The notes: a model not told the origin generated them from the letters alone. A DNA stretch of 64,000 bases from Ailanthus altissimus (GCA_946807835.1 OX327706.1:23735001-23799000), one strand, 5' to 3'. Counted from the first letter of the stretch, positions 20,092 to 33,652 are shown. Numbers and translations: made by a program.

Positions 20092-22290
20092 CTATAGTGT
20101 GAGGAAGCTTTTCAAAGATTGAAAGAGTACTTAGCTTAACCATTTCACCTTGTCGTACTAAAAGTGGGGGGCTTCTTAATCCTATATTTATTAGTCTCCA
20201 ATCGAGCTATGAGTGCATCACTAATAAAAGAAAAGAGAGCATCTAAAGACCCATTTACTTTACCAGTAAAGCATTCATCAATTTGAAGACCCGCTACTCA
20301 CTAGCAGAGAAATTAGCCTTGACATTAGTGACGACCAGATGAAATTTGAGGCCTTACTTTCAATCCCATACAATTATTGTCCTTACCAACCAACCCCTAA
20401 GAGGAATACTTCACCAGTCGGACCTCTTTAGATGACTCATAAAATGGGCAATAGAGCTGAGCGAGTTCGACATACATTACAAACTAAGGGTAGTTATAAA
20501 ATCTTAATCCCTTGATGACTTTATCACGAAATGTACATATAGAGATAAAGTTGTAGAGACCGTCTAATGGAAGAATCCTCAAATGCCCAAGAAAAGGAAA
20601 ACCATTAAGCTTATAATTGAACATTTTTCATCGATGAGGCCTAAAACTTAAAATAGCGTGGGGCAAACATAATTCTCAGTAGTCTCGAAGGGAATGAGCT
20701 CAACTAGATGGTTAGATTTAACTTTTTAACCATCAACAATGAAGCCAAATACGAAGCCTCCTTGTAGGTGTTACACGAACACTCCTCGATAAGATAATTC
20801 TAATTAAAAGTGTATCATTTGTCAACCTAGTAAATAAAGGCTACAAAGCTCGAGAAAACCAAATAACTACGTATTAGAAAACAGTTGATGTTATAAAAAA
20901 AGAAATTCGAGGAAGTAGTCCTCAAACAGATACTAAGAAAATAGAATCGCAGAGTAGCTATCTTGGCACAAATAGCTTCAATAGAAAAAGATTGGATACC
21001 TTGATCTATTCTCTTAAATTCATTTTTAAACCCAGCATAGAAGTAAAAGAACCAAAGGATGTCATGAAAGTCAATCCACAACCCAGCTAAATGGACCCTA
21101 TCCAAGATTACATAGAAAACAGAGTTATACCCTTAAACATGCTGGAAGCACAATAATTAAAGTATCAAGTAGCTCGGTACACTATCATTGATGGCATCCT
21201 CTATCGGAGAGGGTTCTCTTCCTTTACCTAAGATGCCTCATGCTAGAATAAAATTGAATACATGCTCAAAGAAATACATTAAGGCATTTTTGGAAATCAT
21301 TCTAGAGCTGAATCCATTGTGTACAAAGCCTTCAAAATGGGGTACTACTACCTTACTATATTTGATAACACTAAAGAGCTTGTCAAAAGTACAACACATG
21401 TAAAAAGTATGCGAACAACATCCATGCTCTGAAAAATCTAAAGACAATAAATAATCCCTGGCCCTTCACATAGTGAGAGCTCAATCTGATTGGCCACTAT
21501 CGCGAGGAAAAAGATCAATAAAATATGCTGTCGTAGTGGTTGATTTCTTCACTAAGTGGATAGAGGCCAAATCACTAGCAAACATTACAATGAAAAGAAC
21601 ACAAGACTTTATTTGAAAAAATATAGTTCGCAAATTTGAGATACCACATACCATCCTCGCAAATCATGGAAAATAGTTTGACAACTAGAATTTCAAAGAG
21701 TTTTGCTCACAACTCAAAATTTGAATTTTGTTTGCCTCACTTGCCCATCCTAAGACAAACGAATATATGGAATCATCCAATAAACTTGTCAAAAAGCTGC
21801 TAAAAAAAGTTGATCGAAAAGAAATGAGCAAAGACCGAAGAGCTACCCAAGGTTATGTGGGCCCTCCAAACCACCAGCAAAATAACAATCAAAGAAACAC
21901 CATTCTTTTTAGCCTTTGGTTGTGAAGCTGCAATCTCAGCAAAAGTAAGGGTATTCACCCACAGAATCTAACATTTCGACAAAGAAATAAACGAAGAGTT
22001 CATAAGAGAAAACTTGGACCTTCTCAAATAAATAAGGGATGCTACTAAAATTTGAACAACTACCTATCAATAAAAGATTGCTCGATATTACAACAACGTA
22101 ATCAAGCACAAGAGTTCCAAAGAGACCTGGTCTTGAGAAAATCTTGTCAAATACAAGGGACTCCACAGATAAAGTGGGCCTAATTAGGAAGAGCCTTATA
22201 AGATACTAAAGAGAGTTCAACTAGGTGCTTACGAACTCAAACATACAGATGAAAGAGTTTTCAAAAAGCCATGAAATGTTGAACTCTTGA
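20092..22290 (+). pseudogene. Decayed pol of a Tat-lineage Ty3/gypsy element (element D)
   Basis: Conceptual reading through many stops shows the end of RT and RNase H (CEEAFQRLKEYLA; SNRAMSASLIKEKRASKDP; LAEKLALTLVTT; LRPYFQSHTIIVLTNQPLR near 20,345-20,400; LIKWAIELSEFDI near 20,440). A second RNase-H-like region (NFLTINNEAKYEAS, about 20,720) follows, then integrase (ARYTIIDGILYRRGFS near 21,175; NPWPF near 21,455; DFFTKWIEAKSLANIT near 21,541) and the pol tail (KILKRVQLGAYELKH, about 22,200). The doubled RNase H region and motifs fit the Tat lineage. Several stops sit where the family has Arg encoded by CGA. The 5' part of the element lies left of the window, beyond element A. Confidence 0.82.
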
Positions 22291-23273
22291 AAAAAATACT
22301 ATCCATAATTTTTTGTATTATTAAAAAGTAGTTTCATCAATAAAATTCCCTTTTTTTGTTAACGTTTATGTTTTTTAAAAAGTCTATAGTTACAACACAT
22401 CTAATACTCTCAAAAAATCAAAAACCAAGAAATACATATAAAAATTTAATCTTTCTCATTCAAGAAAAAGAAAGAGCTCGATCATCAGGAGTATTAGAGG
22501 CGTCACTCTCCTTAAAATCATCTTCTTTAGCCTTATTAGCTTGTACATCAGCCTCCCTAGGTCGAGCATGTAACTAAGCTAATTTCGCCATAAGAGCCCT
22601 TTACAAATCCTTCAAGGATGTCACACAACCCTCCAAGTACTTAACTATCTTCTCTAACTCAGCAACTTTATCCTTTATAAAGAAATACCTTCAGTGACCT
22701 TCTATTGATAGCTTTATTCAGGTACAAGAGTTATAATACCTTGCTCTTTTCCACCCCTGCCTTAGCTGATATCTCCTCAAGCTTCTTTGCCAAAAACTTA
22801 ACATCTTTATCCTTAAGATGATATTGTGTGGGACTCAGTTAGGTCCTTCTTAAGGTCTGAGACCTTAATTCCATTATAGATCAACCTAAAAATAGCTTAT
22901 CGATAAAGCGATAAGTCATATACAGCTTAAAAATATAGAAATAAAGAAGAGTCAATATACAAGAGATGACTTAACTAAGATATGAAGATAAAGAATTGAG
23001 ATTACTTCAATGGCACTTGTTAAGAATATTAGAAAGGTAAAAAAAGAATCTCAATCCCATATTTGCTAAGCTCAAGAAGGGCTCATCAAGTACTTAGGTT
23101 CTCTAAAAAAAGGAAGCAAATGGCAATACCTACCTTGAAAGACAGTAGTAAAGCCTGAAGATATCACATGAAGATTCTCTGTAAGCATCTTATGAACCAC
23201 ATCCCAATCCAAAAACTCTTACCTCAACAACATATGCCCCAAATTTAGATGAAAGAAGTTTATAAGTCATTTC
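22291..23273. other. 3' non-coding region of element D
   Basis: AT-rich sequence follows the pol end. On the minus strand, about 22,590-22,850 reads as broken, Lys/Leu/Glu-rich coiled-coil-like stretches, similar in character to the antisense ORF of this element farther right. No intact gene is visible. Confidence 0.5.
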
Positions 23274-24845
23274 TGTTGGTGTGCTGTGTGAATTTAGGTG
23301 AAATGTGTACATTTTAATCTTTTAATACGTTTTCACGTCTCATATGCAAAGTATGTGCAACAAAAATAAAATACACACATACATATATTTCATTACATTA
23401 ATGACATTTAGAAATTAACCTTGAAGATGATTTGGGATAGTTTCTATTTTTGGAGTTTTACCCTAAAGTGATCTTGCGAGCAATTTTAGTCTGCAACTCT
23501 GGTAGAATTGCAAAACTAGAATTGTAGCATTCCTCTCAGAATGGATAAAGCAACTCTTGCTTCAATTGTCTCTCGGGCTAATGACTAACTCTTAGTCATT
23601 ATCGTATTTCACTTAAGCATATTAATACTTAACATTCTTCTCTTCATCCGAATTTCAATTACATACAATAAATGAAATGGGTCATTATTTATAGCCTATT
23701 CTATCACCCATCCAAGCCAATTGAAATTGTTTCAGTGGCAACTCAATTTAAGCATGAGTTGGCAACAAACTTTCCACTATATGCTTTAATTTCACTTGAT
23801 GGCATTTAGCTTAAGCTTGGCCGAATTGTACAAGAAGTTAGTGGTAATTTGCATTTCAAAATATTTAGAATGATGCCACATCATGCTTAAATTTCAAGCA
23901 TGACAATTTTTTTTCAATAATGCTCAATCTAAAACAAACATATGGCTATTCTATCATTTAAACAAATGAATCATTTCATTTTGTTTACAATGACAGAATA
24001 ATGGTAAATCAAATAAAATAACAATTATTTCATTTAAATAATAGCTATTTCTACTAATACATTGTGTTGTGCAATTATAAATTAATGACATAAAATGAGG
24101 CATGCACTTGGTAGATTGATGTGCCAAGTTTTACTTGGCACAATCCTGAGTTCAACACTTAAACTCTAACTACTCTCCGAGAGGCTCTGAAATAAATAAA
24201 TAGTCGAATATATTATGAAACAACAATTATTTCATAGTTTTATCTACCAATGCCCAATTTAGTATCCATACAAATTATTGGCACAATTTGAGGGATGCAC
24301 TAGGTAGATAAAAGTGTCAAGACTCACTTGGCACAATCTTAAGTTTCACACTTAAACCTTAGCCACTCCTCGAGAGGCTCTGAAATAAATTCATATTTTT
24401 TGAAAACTTCCCGGATCGAATAATTTGATTCGGTGCGCTACCCACGTGCTCAACGAGTACACTTCATATAGTAAGATTCCCTAGGTTCACACCCATTTTG
24501 TCTCACGAAATATTTTCGTAAGTTTATAACCGATGCCCCACACACATATATTATGGATAAAACAAAATGACGAGTTAAACTTTACAAGTCGAGGTTAATC
24601 TAAATTCGTATAATCCCTCCGTGATTAATATCCTATAAGAGTAAAGACATAGATCAACACCGTCAAGTCCCTATTGCTCAACCTCAAACTTATCTTATCG
24701 ATTTTTATTCTAATAAATAATATCCGCAAACTCTTTTATGGTATTGTTTATACCACAGGAAACTCTTTCCTAGGTTTAATTCTTATAGCTATAAGACTTC
24801 CTGGAATATAACCTTGGAGCATATAGATATTTGACTCACCTATAT
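23274..24845. repeat. Unidentified nested repeat, probably an LTR, left part
   Basis: From about 23,274 (TGTTGGTGTG) the sequence changes character to an AT-rich, gene-free block. It is interrupted by the solo LTR at 24,846 and continues after 27,562. It contains a diverged tandem repeat of about 180-190 bp (about 24,017-24,200 and 24,220-24,396) whose copies share CGAGAGGCTCTGAAATAAAT. I could not fix its ends or family. Confidence 0.4.
24017..24396. repeat. Two-copy tandem repeat, about 185 bp
   Basis: Both copies run from an ACAATTATTTCAT block through a GATGCAC/GCATGCAC segment to GAGAGGCTCTGAAATAAAT, with substitutions and small gaps. Ends are approximate. Confidence 0.65.
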
Positions 24846-27562
24846 TGTAGTAACCAGTATCTACAACTGGTAAGAATAAGTATTTATATATATAAATATA
24901 CGTATTTTATTTGTATATGGGTGATACTTGATTTATATATTGTTATTAGTAGTGTTTGTATAGGTTAAGATGATACTATTAGCATTGGGTTTAATTGCAA
25001 GACTTTAGATTTATTTTAGGGACCAAATTGTAATACTTTAAAAGTTTTGGGGGTAAATTTGTAAATACTAAAAATTCGCCACTTAGTATAAAAATACACT
25101 TTTAAAACCCTAATTCTCTCATTTTGGTCGAGCTACCTCTTTTAGAGAGAGAGAAGAGAGAAAAGAGGGGAGAGAAAGAGAAGAAGGAGAAGAAAAAGAA
25201 GAAGAAATTGGAATTTTGGATTTTAAGAGGTATATCACAACTATTTCTCAATTTATTGGTGTTAATTATGTTATATTCTTTAAGTTTTGATTTCTGAAAA
25301 TATGTATAATTGGGGATTTGATGTGTATTTCGTATGATATTTTGAGAATTGATGATGATCTATAAGATAGTTTGATAAATCATGATGGATTGTAGAATTT
25401 CTGCTTGATAGTCTCTTGATCCAAGAATTTTATAAATTGTTGTGATTCGATTCTGGTTTTGAGTTTTTAGTATATGAAATTAGACATGTTTAGGATCATC
25501 TGAGACTTTGAATCAATTCAAAATTCCAGAAATTGAATTTTTTGTGAATTTACCAAAATGACCCTAAAATTCTAGAAATTTCCTATGTGAACAGTATAAT
25601 ACAGTGACGAACAATGTTTGTCCTATTGAATGATCTTCAAAAATTACGAATTTGTGGAATATGATAAATTTATATGTCTAATATGATATACTCGGAATTG
25701 AGAATTTAGATCAATGTGGTTGAAATGTTATGATTTTCTAAAGTATATCCGCTCATTACAGTATTTGATTAACAGATTTTTAAAGCTATGGAATAAAATA
25801 GTTCTAAAATATTTTTGGCAGTGATTTGGAAGAGAAATATTTATCATGGACTGAGATATGTGTTAAGAGTAATTATGTGATATTTTTATAATTTTTGAGT
25901 TAGTATATGATTTTATAAAATTGGGAGATTGAATATTGTTCAGTAAGTATCTTGATCCTGTCAGGTTTGTAGTTTGGATTCGATGGTGTGTATGGAATGG
26001 ATTGTGTAGGAATTTTGATATAATATTCATATATAAGAAGTATATATGAGTCAAGAATGATATATTCTGATTTCGGAGTAATTGGACATCATTTGATGTA
26101 TTAGAAAATTTTGTTAAGTGTAAGTGGTCAAAATGACAGGTTTTGAGAAACCAAGTATTTAGACCAATTTGATGTGATAAATGCATTGTGTATAATTTTG
26201 TAAGCTATTTAAAGTATTTTGTGTGAATTGTGAGGCTTATGAAAGGATTAATCTCCATTGATAGGTTAAGGAGATTTAAGCCTTGTAGCTGAAAGTGTTA
26301 AGAGGTAAGTATACTAGACTTTTTACTGGAATCACAATAAACATAGTAAGTGTTATGAATGATTTTGTAAATATGGTTAAGAATATGTTTACGTTATGTC
26401 AAAGTATGTTTTGATATGAAATGTAAATATATGTTTATGAATGTGAGCATTGACATTGAGCATGGACATACATGTGTTTTTTGAAAGTGAGCTTTCAAAA
26501 TAAGATATGTTTAACAAAGAAAGCTTTTGAAGTGTAATATGTCCATGAGAAATATTTTGTGTTTTGAGGGTACTTGAACTCACTGTTAACTTAGTAGGCA
26601 TTTTATGTGATTTGTGGAGCCTTTATGTGTGGCCTTTCCTTCGGGATTGGTATATGTTATGTGTTCCGTATGTAGGGAGGATTCTATTGGTACCTAAAGG
26701 AAGTGTGAGTCATCACATTCGTGTGGTGGCGTATTGGTGCATGTGAGAGGACTCACCGATGATCAGGGTGAGGGTTTGGCTTTTACCTTCGGGCATAAGC
26801 ATTATATGTGTGTAATTTCAAGACCTCACTTGTACTATTCCTCTCATACGGTATGACACCTACGAGTGACATTTGGCTCATTATGTGATATGTGATATGT
26901 AAGTCCTACTAAGTAGTAGTTGAGTGATGGTATTCCTATTATGTGTTTTGAAAGAATGTGTAAGCGCTTACATGATATGTGATTTGATAAGATTATGATT
27001 TTGATTGATCACAGCATATCATACATATGCATTGTGTACATATATGTATTTGTATTTGATATATGAAAAAACTAGTATGCTTACTGAGTTTTATACTCAT
27101 TATAGTTTATGGTGATTTCAGGTAAATAAGGTACATGTGTGCTTAGCGGATTTGGCAAGGCTTCTGCTGTTCCTTGGGTTCCCTAAGTTGTTAGGTTGCT
27201 AAGTGTTTCATTTGGGGACACGTGGGATAAGATATTTGATTTGTCCCTAGTGAATAAATACCTATGTATTATTTTATTGTGTGTGGTTGGACTTAGTTTA
27301 AGTTTCACCAAGTATAGTAATGGATTGATTTTAAGTAAGAATTTACAATTAATATATTCTGGGCTTCCGGTAACAAAGTTGCTACTGGTGACGTAGTAGA
27401 GTGTTAATCTCTGAGAAAACTCTGTGTATCTCCGGTTTACTAATTGTCCCAGTCATAATTCAATTGCTATAATTCTGAAAGAAATTAAAATGAATGTTTA
27501 AGTATTATTGAATGAATGTAAGTGATATCGTGTGTCAGATCTTTTGGGTCTGGGGCGTGACA
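24846..27562 (+). mobile_element. Solo LTR of the element B family, plus orientation
   Basis: It starts TGTAGTAACC and ends GGGGCGTGACA, 2,717 bp, the reverse orientation of the other two copies in the window. Flanks TATAT (24,841-24,845) and CATAT (27,563-27,567) are a target duplication with one change. Substitutions and small deletions relative to element B are frequent, so it is the oldest of the three. It also lacks the 137-bp segment specific to element B. It has no gene. Confidence 0.88.
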
Positions 27563-28048
27563 CATATAAGTTGACAGATCCCATGTTTACACATGCCAAA
27601 CTTTATAAGCATCAAACCATACCTAGCGACACCCAGCAATTAAACCATGAAAAGTCTCTAACATATGTGGAACTTAAGTATGGTGAATCACTCACAAGCC
27701 CACTATAGTGCTCAAGTCAAAGGATCACAAATACTAGTAAACTCAAAAAGATCCTCCGTTGACGGTTTTATAGGATATCTATTGAAGGTCTTCATTGAGT
27801 CTATTCAGTATCCAATCTTAACCGAATACCTATATATATATATATATATATATATATGAGCTTCTACTAAACTCATGGTCTACTAAGATTAACCATTTAA
27901 ATCATTCAGATATAGACATACATTGATCAATATATAATAAAGTTTCACCCGATAAACCTTACATCGATGAAAATAGATCAAGAACATATAGTTTGCAAAC
28001 ATACTTGCACAATGACATTTTCTAGCACCGGTTGCAACTCCTTACAAC
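27563..28048. repeat. Unidentified nested repeat, right part
   Basis: This continues the block interrupted at 24,845. It is AT-rich without a gene and includes an (AT)n run near 27,832-27,857. The right end is uncertain. Confidence 0.35.
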
Positions 28049-28314
28049 TATGTCTTTGCTAGTATATTTTTAGATTTTTGTCTCATTTCATATAAGACTC
28101 TAACTTTTTAGATTTCGCTGACTTTTTTAACCTGCTAACTCTTAGCACTACTAACACTTAGCATTTATAACTTCCAATGTTGCTAACTCTTTAGCCTTGG
28201 TCTAAACTCCTTTAGCCTTGGTCTAAACTCCTTTAGACCAGATCTAAACTCCTTCAGAACAATATAATATCTGAAACATTACAAGCATCTTACCATATGT
28301 CTTTGCTAGTATAT
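28049..28314. repeat. 19-bp direct repeat flanking 228 bp with short tandem copies
   Basis: The sequence TATGTCTTTGCTAGTATAT occurs at 28,049-28,067 and 28,296-28,314, exact. Between them, at about 28,190-28,255, are three imperfect copies of a unit of about 22 bp based on TAGCCTTGGTCTAAACTCCT. Confidence 0.8.
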
Positions 28315-29930
28315 ACCTCGAGCTTGGTTTATGGGAGAAGATTGGCCACGACTAAGAGTAGTGGATCGACTATGACTAGCAGTATGACTAATCCTCCTAA
28401 GTTTTGCCTACACCTTCAAACCCTCAAACAAAGAGGTGCTCTAAATAAGAGTCTTCATGGCAACTATGTTTACGACTATTATCACTATCTTACATATCTA
28501 TCAAGAAAACAAAGAATATATATCAGAGAAAACGAAAAATCAAAAGGGAAAATACATATTCCCTTCCCAAAGACATCTCACTATGAGAAGGAACTATGTT
28601 GTTCTTCCTCATAAGTGGTACTTTCTCACCATCACTAAGTTTAAATTTCACTCTCACTCGACCGAACCACAGAGATTACCTTAATTTGAAGAAAACATAA
28701 CCCTAATCTAAACCAAAAGCTACTAAGAATAAAGACCAAGAATTAAGAAAATCTATATAAAAAAAAACCCTAACTTTTTGGACAAGAAAGTTTCAGGAGG
28801 AATGAAACCTTTACAAACCCAGGAGAAATCCCTAAGAATCACCTATAGAAAAAAAGGAAGAAAAGAAGATAGAAGTTACCTAAAACAAAGAGATGAACCG
28901 AGAAGAAGAAAACCATGGAGAAAAAACAAGGGAAGGCACAATATTTTTTCTCTTAAAAATGAAGCAGAATGAAGGCAAATTATGAATAGTAAAAATTACA
29001 ACAAAAAAAATTTACCTTTAATATAAAAAGACCTATAAGCTTTTTTAAAAAAAAAAACCAACCGTAGATCAGATCTAATTTCTATGGTAGATACTGCTTA
29101 AAAGCACTTTCCCAAAATAGAAGGGAAAAATAAAATTTAACCGCCAAGGAACCCCAAATGATTCCAAATGGGCCATGTCTAAAAACACATCATTTGATGG
29201 GAAAAAAAAAAAGCTCAGAACACAAAGAAGGTGCATTAAATGCAAAAAGAACAAATAGAGAATAGGCAAGACCTACTATAAAAGCTTCTCAGATACAATA
29301 TAGTCTCTAAAAAATGAAGTTCTTAAGAATGAGAGATTACACAAGGCAAAAAAGACATTAATCACATCACCAACGAACACCCTGTCCAAAAGAAGATAAT
29401 GGTGAACCTCATACCCAATTCTCTGTAATCTAAAAAAATGGCACGTACGTAAAACTTATCAGATACTTATCGAGATATTTATCGCATTTGAACAAAGTGG
29501 CAAAAATACAATGTTCACAATATTAAATATGCAGTAGAAAATCTAAAGATAAGATAAAGACATAGAGGGAAAATAAAATTCTCCTTTCATTAATATTCAA
29601 AAAGAGTTCATTAAATGAATCAAAAAAGAATAAATAAAAACTAAACAACAAGAGGGATACGATGGTCTTCGATAGCAGTAGAGGTAGAGGAAGGAACATC
29701 ATCGACCTGAGGAGTAGTTAAAGAGTCAGCAGCATCCTGGGCAAAAGCATCCCTAGCAACTTAAGCAGCATTTGGGGGAGCAGTACCTAATCCAACAACT
29801 AGAGCCATAAAAAGCTCCCCCACTTAGAAAAGGTCTGATAAGGGTTCATTAAGTCTAATATTTTCATCTTCCAAACTTAATATTTGTTCATAAAAATTAA
29901 GATTATTTGACTTTTGATGTATTGTATTAT
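28315..29930. other. Element D 3' region, no intact gene
   Basis: AT-rich sequence with purine-rich tracts (about 28,740-28,970). Short open stretches show no recognisable domain. Around 29,650-29,860 the minus strand resembles low-complexity Ala/Ser-rich coding remnants of the same antisense region as 31,200-33,193. Confidence 0.4.
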
Positions 29931-29936
29931 TATTTT

Positions 29937-31140
29937 TGTAAGGTTGGAGTCAATGGAGTAAATATGGTCGAAACTCTAATAAAAATAAGCCAAAAATATC
30001 AAATTGCTACAGTATTGCTACAATGATTCACTATAGTAATGAGATACAGTGATTCACTACAATGATCTGCTACAGTACACAGCGTTATAGCGCGAGAACA
30101 GTAGCTGTGAACAGTAATTCATGAACAGTAATTTTACTTTAACTTGTATTTGATGTTTAACCCTAATTTGAAAAAAAATATATATAAAAAGAAAGACCAA
30201 AAACCCTAATTAAGAGGAGAAAAAAAGAAAAGAGGTAAAAAAAAAGTTTAGAGAAAGAATTCACAATACAAAATCAAATATCAAAGTCAAAGATTGAAGA
30301 ACCAAGACTATGATTCAAGTTTCAAGTCAAGATTGAGCGAGAAGCACATCAAGGAGTCACTTTGATTAGTTTTTCTTCTATTTCTTTATCATTATATTCT
30401 TATTCTTATTTATCTTTATGAATTGATTTGATACTTTTGATTTTGTGATGGGTTAAATTGTTCATCTAGGGTTTAACTATATGAACATAGTAGGGATTTG
30501 GATTGTGTTAATTTTTAGTTTATAAACTTGATACATTCAATTGATTCATTTTATCTTGTCTTTTAATGCTTTCATTATACCTGATCAATATTTTGAATGA
30601 TTGAGGAACCATGATGAACTCAATGGAGGGATTTATATGTTTAGCCTAAGATAGTTTGATGCATAATCATAGGGTAAAACTATGAGTTCCATCTAGGATA
30701 GACATATATCTAGGTGGCATGTATGATATAATTTAGACTTGATCTTAATGAATTACATTCTGATTTGATTATTATAGACATATAAGTGATTGTTAGAGTG
30801 TGTAATATAATCACCCGACCATCGACAGAGGCTTGTGATGAGATTAGTGTCTAAGCCAATAATTGAAATTAAGAGGTTAATAAATCTAATGAAATACTAG
30901 GGGATGAGTTAAAACTTTAGATTATTTTTATTTGTAAATTTTATCCTTTACTTTTGTTCAGTTTAATTGATAGAGTGAGTTCGTTAAATAAATTTCAGAT
31001 TGTAATTTTTTTAATAAAAGTTAAGTAGGTACGATTTTAGTATTCAATTTATAGAATTAGATCGCATAGTACCTGTGAGATCGATATCTGAACTTAAATT
31101 CTTATATTACTTGATATGATAGCGTATACTTGCGCTAAGC
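29937..31140 (+). repeat. Probable solo LTR inserted in element D, ends not fixed
   Basis: The block begins near 29,937 (TGTAAGGTTGGAG) and ends near 31,140. Its last part (ACCTGTGAGATCG, then TATGATAGCGTATACTTGCG) resembles the LTR end that precedes the primer site of Athila-like plant elements. The flanking sequence on both sides looks like element D. It contains short repeats of CTACAGT/ATGATTCACTA near 30,005-30,075. Confidence 0.4.
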
Positions 31141-31199
31141 TATTAAAACACTTGCTCGCCTATATGAAGACTCGAGATATCAAGCTACCTTTCTAATTT

Positions 31200-33193
31200 T
31201 TTCTTGGCGACCTACAATAAAGTGCTATCATCTTAAAGGACCTTAATCTACTCCTCAAGCACCTTCATCTCAATCTCGAGCACAAAAACCTTGCCCTTTG
31301 TAAAGGTAGTCTTAATCTTAGCTGCCCCCAAATTCGCTTCAATATACTTCAACTTAGTAAGATATGAGTTGAGCTCGCGCTTGATCAGCTTAACATGCTT
31401 TTTTTTCTTCCTTTAAAGCTTTATTAGCCTTAGTGACCTCAACCTCAGTAGCCACTGCTCTTTGAGAATCAACCATTGCCTTATAGATATCTAAGTGATG
31501 ACTGTAAAGGCAACAATCCTTATAAAAAGAATGAAACCAAAATGATCAACAACTATAAAAGTAAAAAATATAAATAAAGATAAAAAAATTTCAGAACAAT
31601 ACCTCCAGAAGGCACCCAATCCCATGTTAGCACGGGGTAATACGTTCCTTGGGCAGTGCCAGTTCTGCCCCCTCAAGAAAGGCAACACGTGTTCATACCT
31701 CTCACTCTTCATGAAATGACGATAAAAAAGATGAAGAAACTTTAGTCTATGCCTCGACTAGGGCCTTAAGGTTGAAGGCCCACCTAAAGCCTTTGGCTAA
31801 TTTCCTACCAAATTGAGGAGGTGAAGAAGAAGAAAAGGTTACCTCACTGGAAGGATGAGAAGGAAGGAAAAAGACATTAATAATCTCGTTTTCCTCATAA
31901 ATCTTTGGAACCTCAGCACTAGGAATGTCAGATGAAGACTCTCCCAAGCCCTTCATCCTTAGAAAGAGAAAGTTGAAAACCAGCCTCTATTTCTTCTCAT
32001 TCCTAGAAAGAGGTGACTCAGCACTAGAAAGAGGCTTTTTCTTATCTTTCCTTATGGCTATAAAGATAAAGGTAATAAAGAATTATCCACCAATGTAATT
32101 ATATACAAACATATCAAAGTAGTAAAGATAAAAATTATCCACTCTCTAAAAATCAAAAGATTTTAAAGAGGTGGGAATATCTTTAACGAGACCAAATAAG
32201 ACAATATTATTCCAAGAGAGCAACTTGTTGCAATGACCACTTAAAGCAAGAACCTCTCGAACACAATCTTTGTCTTTTTCAAAAAGCTCTAACTTCAAAT
32301 ACCAAGAAGTCGTTGAAACAAAAACATATAAAAATATTAGAATACATAACAGAGAAGCAATTTACCAAATAATAAGAAGAAAACCAAGAAATAAATAACC
32401 TTTCCTAGAGAAAACACGAGAGTATGATCGAAGGCCATAAGGATCTTCATAAATATGCCTCTTATTTACCTCCAGCAAAAAACTAAAGTTATTTATACTC
32501 ATCATTTATAGAAGGTAAACCCCTCATGAAGCAGCTTCTTTCTTTTTGTTATACATAGTCAAGTAATTAAACTTTTATGACTTAGAGTTAGCCATTGTTT
32601 GGTAAAGGTTTTAAAGCTGATTAATGTAAGGACCTTCTAGCCACTCAAATTCAACTGGCACGAATTAGATCTATATATGATAACACATCTACAAAAAAAA
32701 GATTGAAATGGCAGCCTCAACCTAAACTCAAAGAATCTCATATTTAAAGCCATCTTCCCTCTGATGCCAAGTTAGCATATTCATCCCTCTAGGAAACCCT
32801 CAGAGTAACAGAGTCAGGAATCTCTATCCTTCCCCTTAGCTCAGCAAGGACTGCCTTGTTCACACCAAAAGGATGATTTGGAGGACAGTCCAACTCATAA
32901 GGAGCATCATCCGTGTTCAAGACAACAGACTTCTTCTTTAGCCTACCTAGCTGACCAAATGTTGCCCCCAAGCGTTTTAGGTTTCCTAGATGACGACCTC
33001 TAGCTAGAAGACCATTTAGGTCATTTTTCCCTATAGTACTCCCATTTAGAATGAAATTTCCTACTTGCGCAACAAGTCTTCACTTCTCTAGAGCACTCTT
33101 GTTAACCATATCCTAGGCTGAGCCACTCCCAGCACCTAACATATCCCTAAGGTGATCTAGATCTTGACCAGAGATATTATGGGGTTCATCCAT
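31200..33193 (-). pseudogene. Antisense ORF of the Tat-lineage element D (broken)
   Basis: On the minus strand an ATG at 33,193 opens a reading MDEPHNISGQDLDHLRDMLG. Through several stops it continues to GATFGQLGRLKKKSVVLNTDDAP and YELDCPPNHPFGVNKAVLAEL (32,971-32,789), then DVLSYIDLIRAS. A region about 1.5 kb farther along (31,480-31,210) is Lys/Leu/Glu-rich and coiled-coil-like. Tat elements are known to carry an extra antisense ORF between integrase and the 3' LTR; position, strand and a transposon-protein-like body fit that. Function is unknown. Stops and frameshifts make it non-functional here. Confidence 0.6.
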
Positions 33194-33652
33194 GAAAAAC
33201 ATAATTTCACACCTAGACAAAATTCAAAAAGGAAAACCTATCAAGAAACTCCTTAAGAAAACACACCCATAAAACACTAAAGGAATAAAAAGAAATTTTA
33301 AAGGACAGAAGAAATGTAAGAAAAATGGGGGAAATAAATAATATAGAGCCAAAGAGGGAAGCACTTACTAGAAAAGAAGGTCGAAGAACAAAGTCACTTA
33401 AAATATGAAAGCGAGTGTAAAACTTCATTTGAATGACAAAGACAAGGTGTTCTTTAGAAAAAAAATGGCCGCAAAAAAATAGAGAACTAAAATAGCCACA
33501 AACTATAGCTCTTCAGCTTAACCGCATGATCGACAATCAATGCGAAGAATAAGGTTAAAACATAACTCTTCAACTTAACCGTACGATTAACGATCAATTT
33601 CCAAGATGACGACATATCACCAAAGAAAAAGAATAACTACTCATTATAATTG
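33194..33652. other. Element D sequence between the antisense ORF and the LTR
   Basis: No gene is visible. Purine-rich runs near 33,460-33,480 and 33,620-33,635 could be the polypurine tract before the LTR. Confidence 0.4.

Noticed and set aside
28049..28314. The 19-bp repeats as the start of a CRISPR-like array or a SINE
   Set aside because: There are only two copies, this is a plant genome, and no A-tail or tRNA-like head is present.
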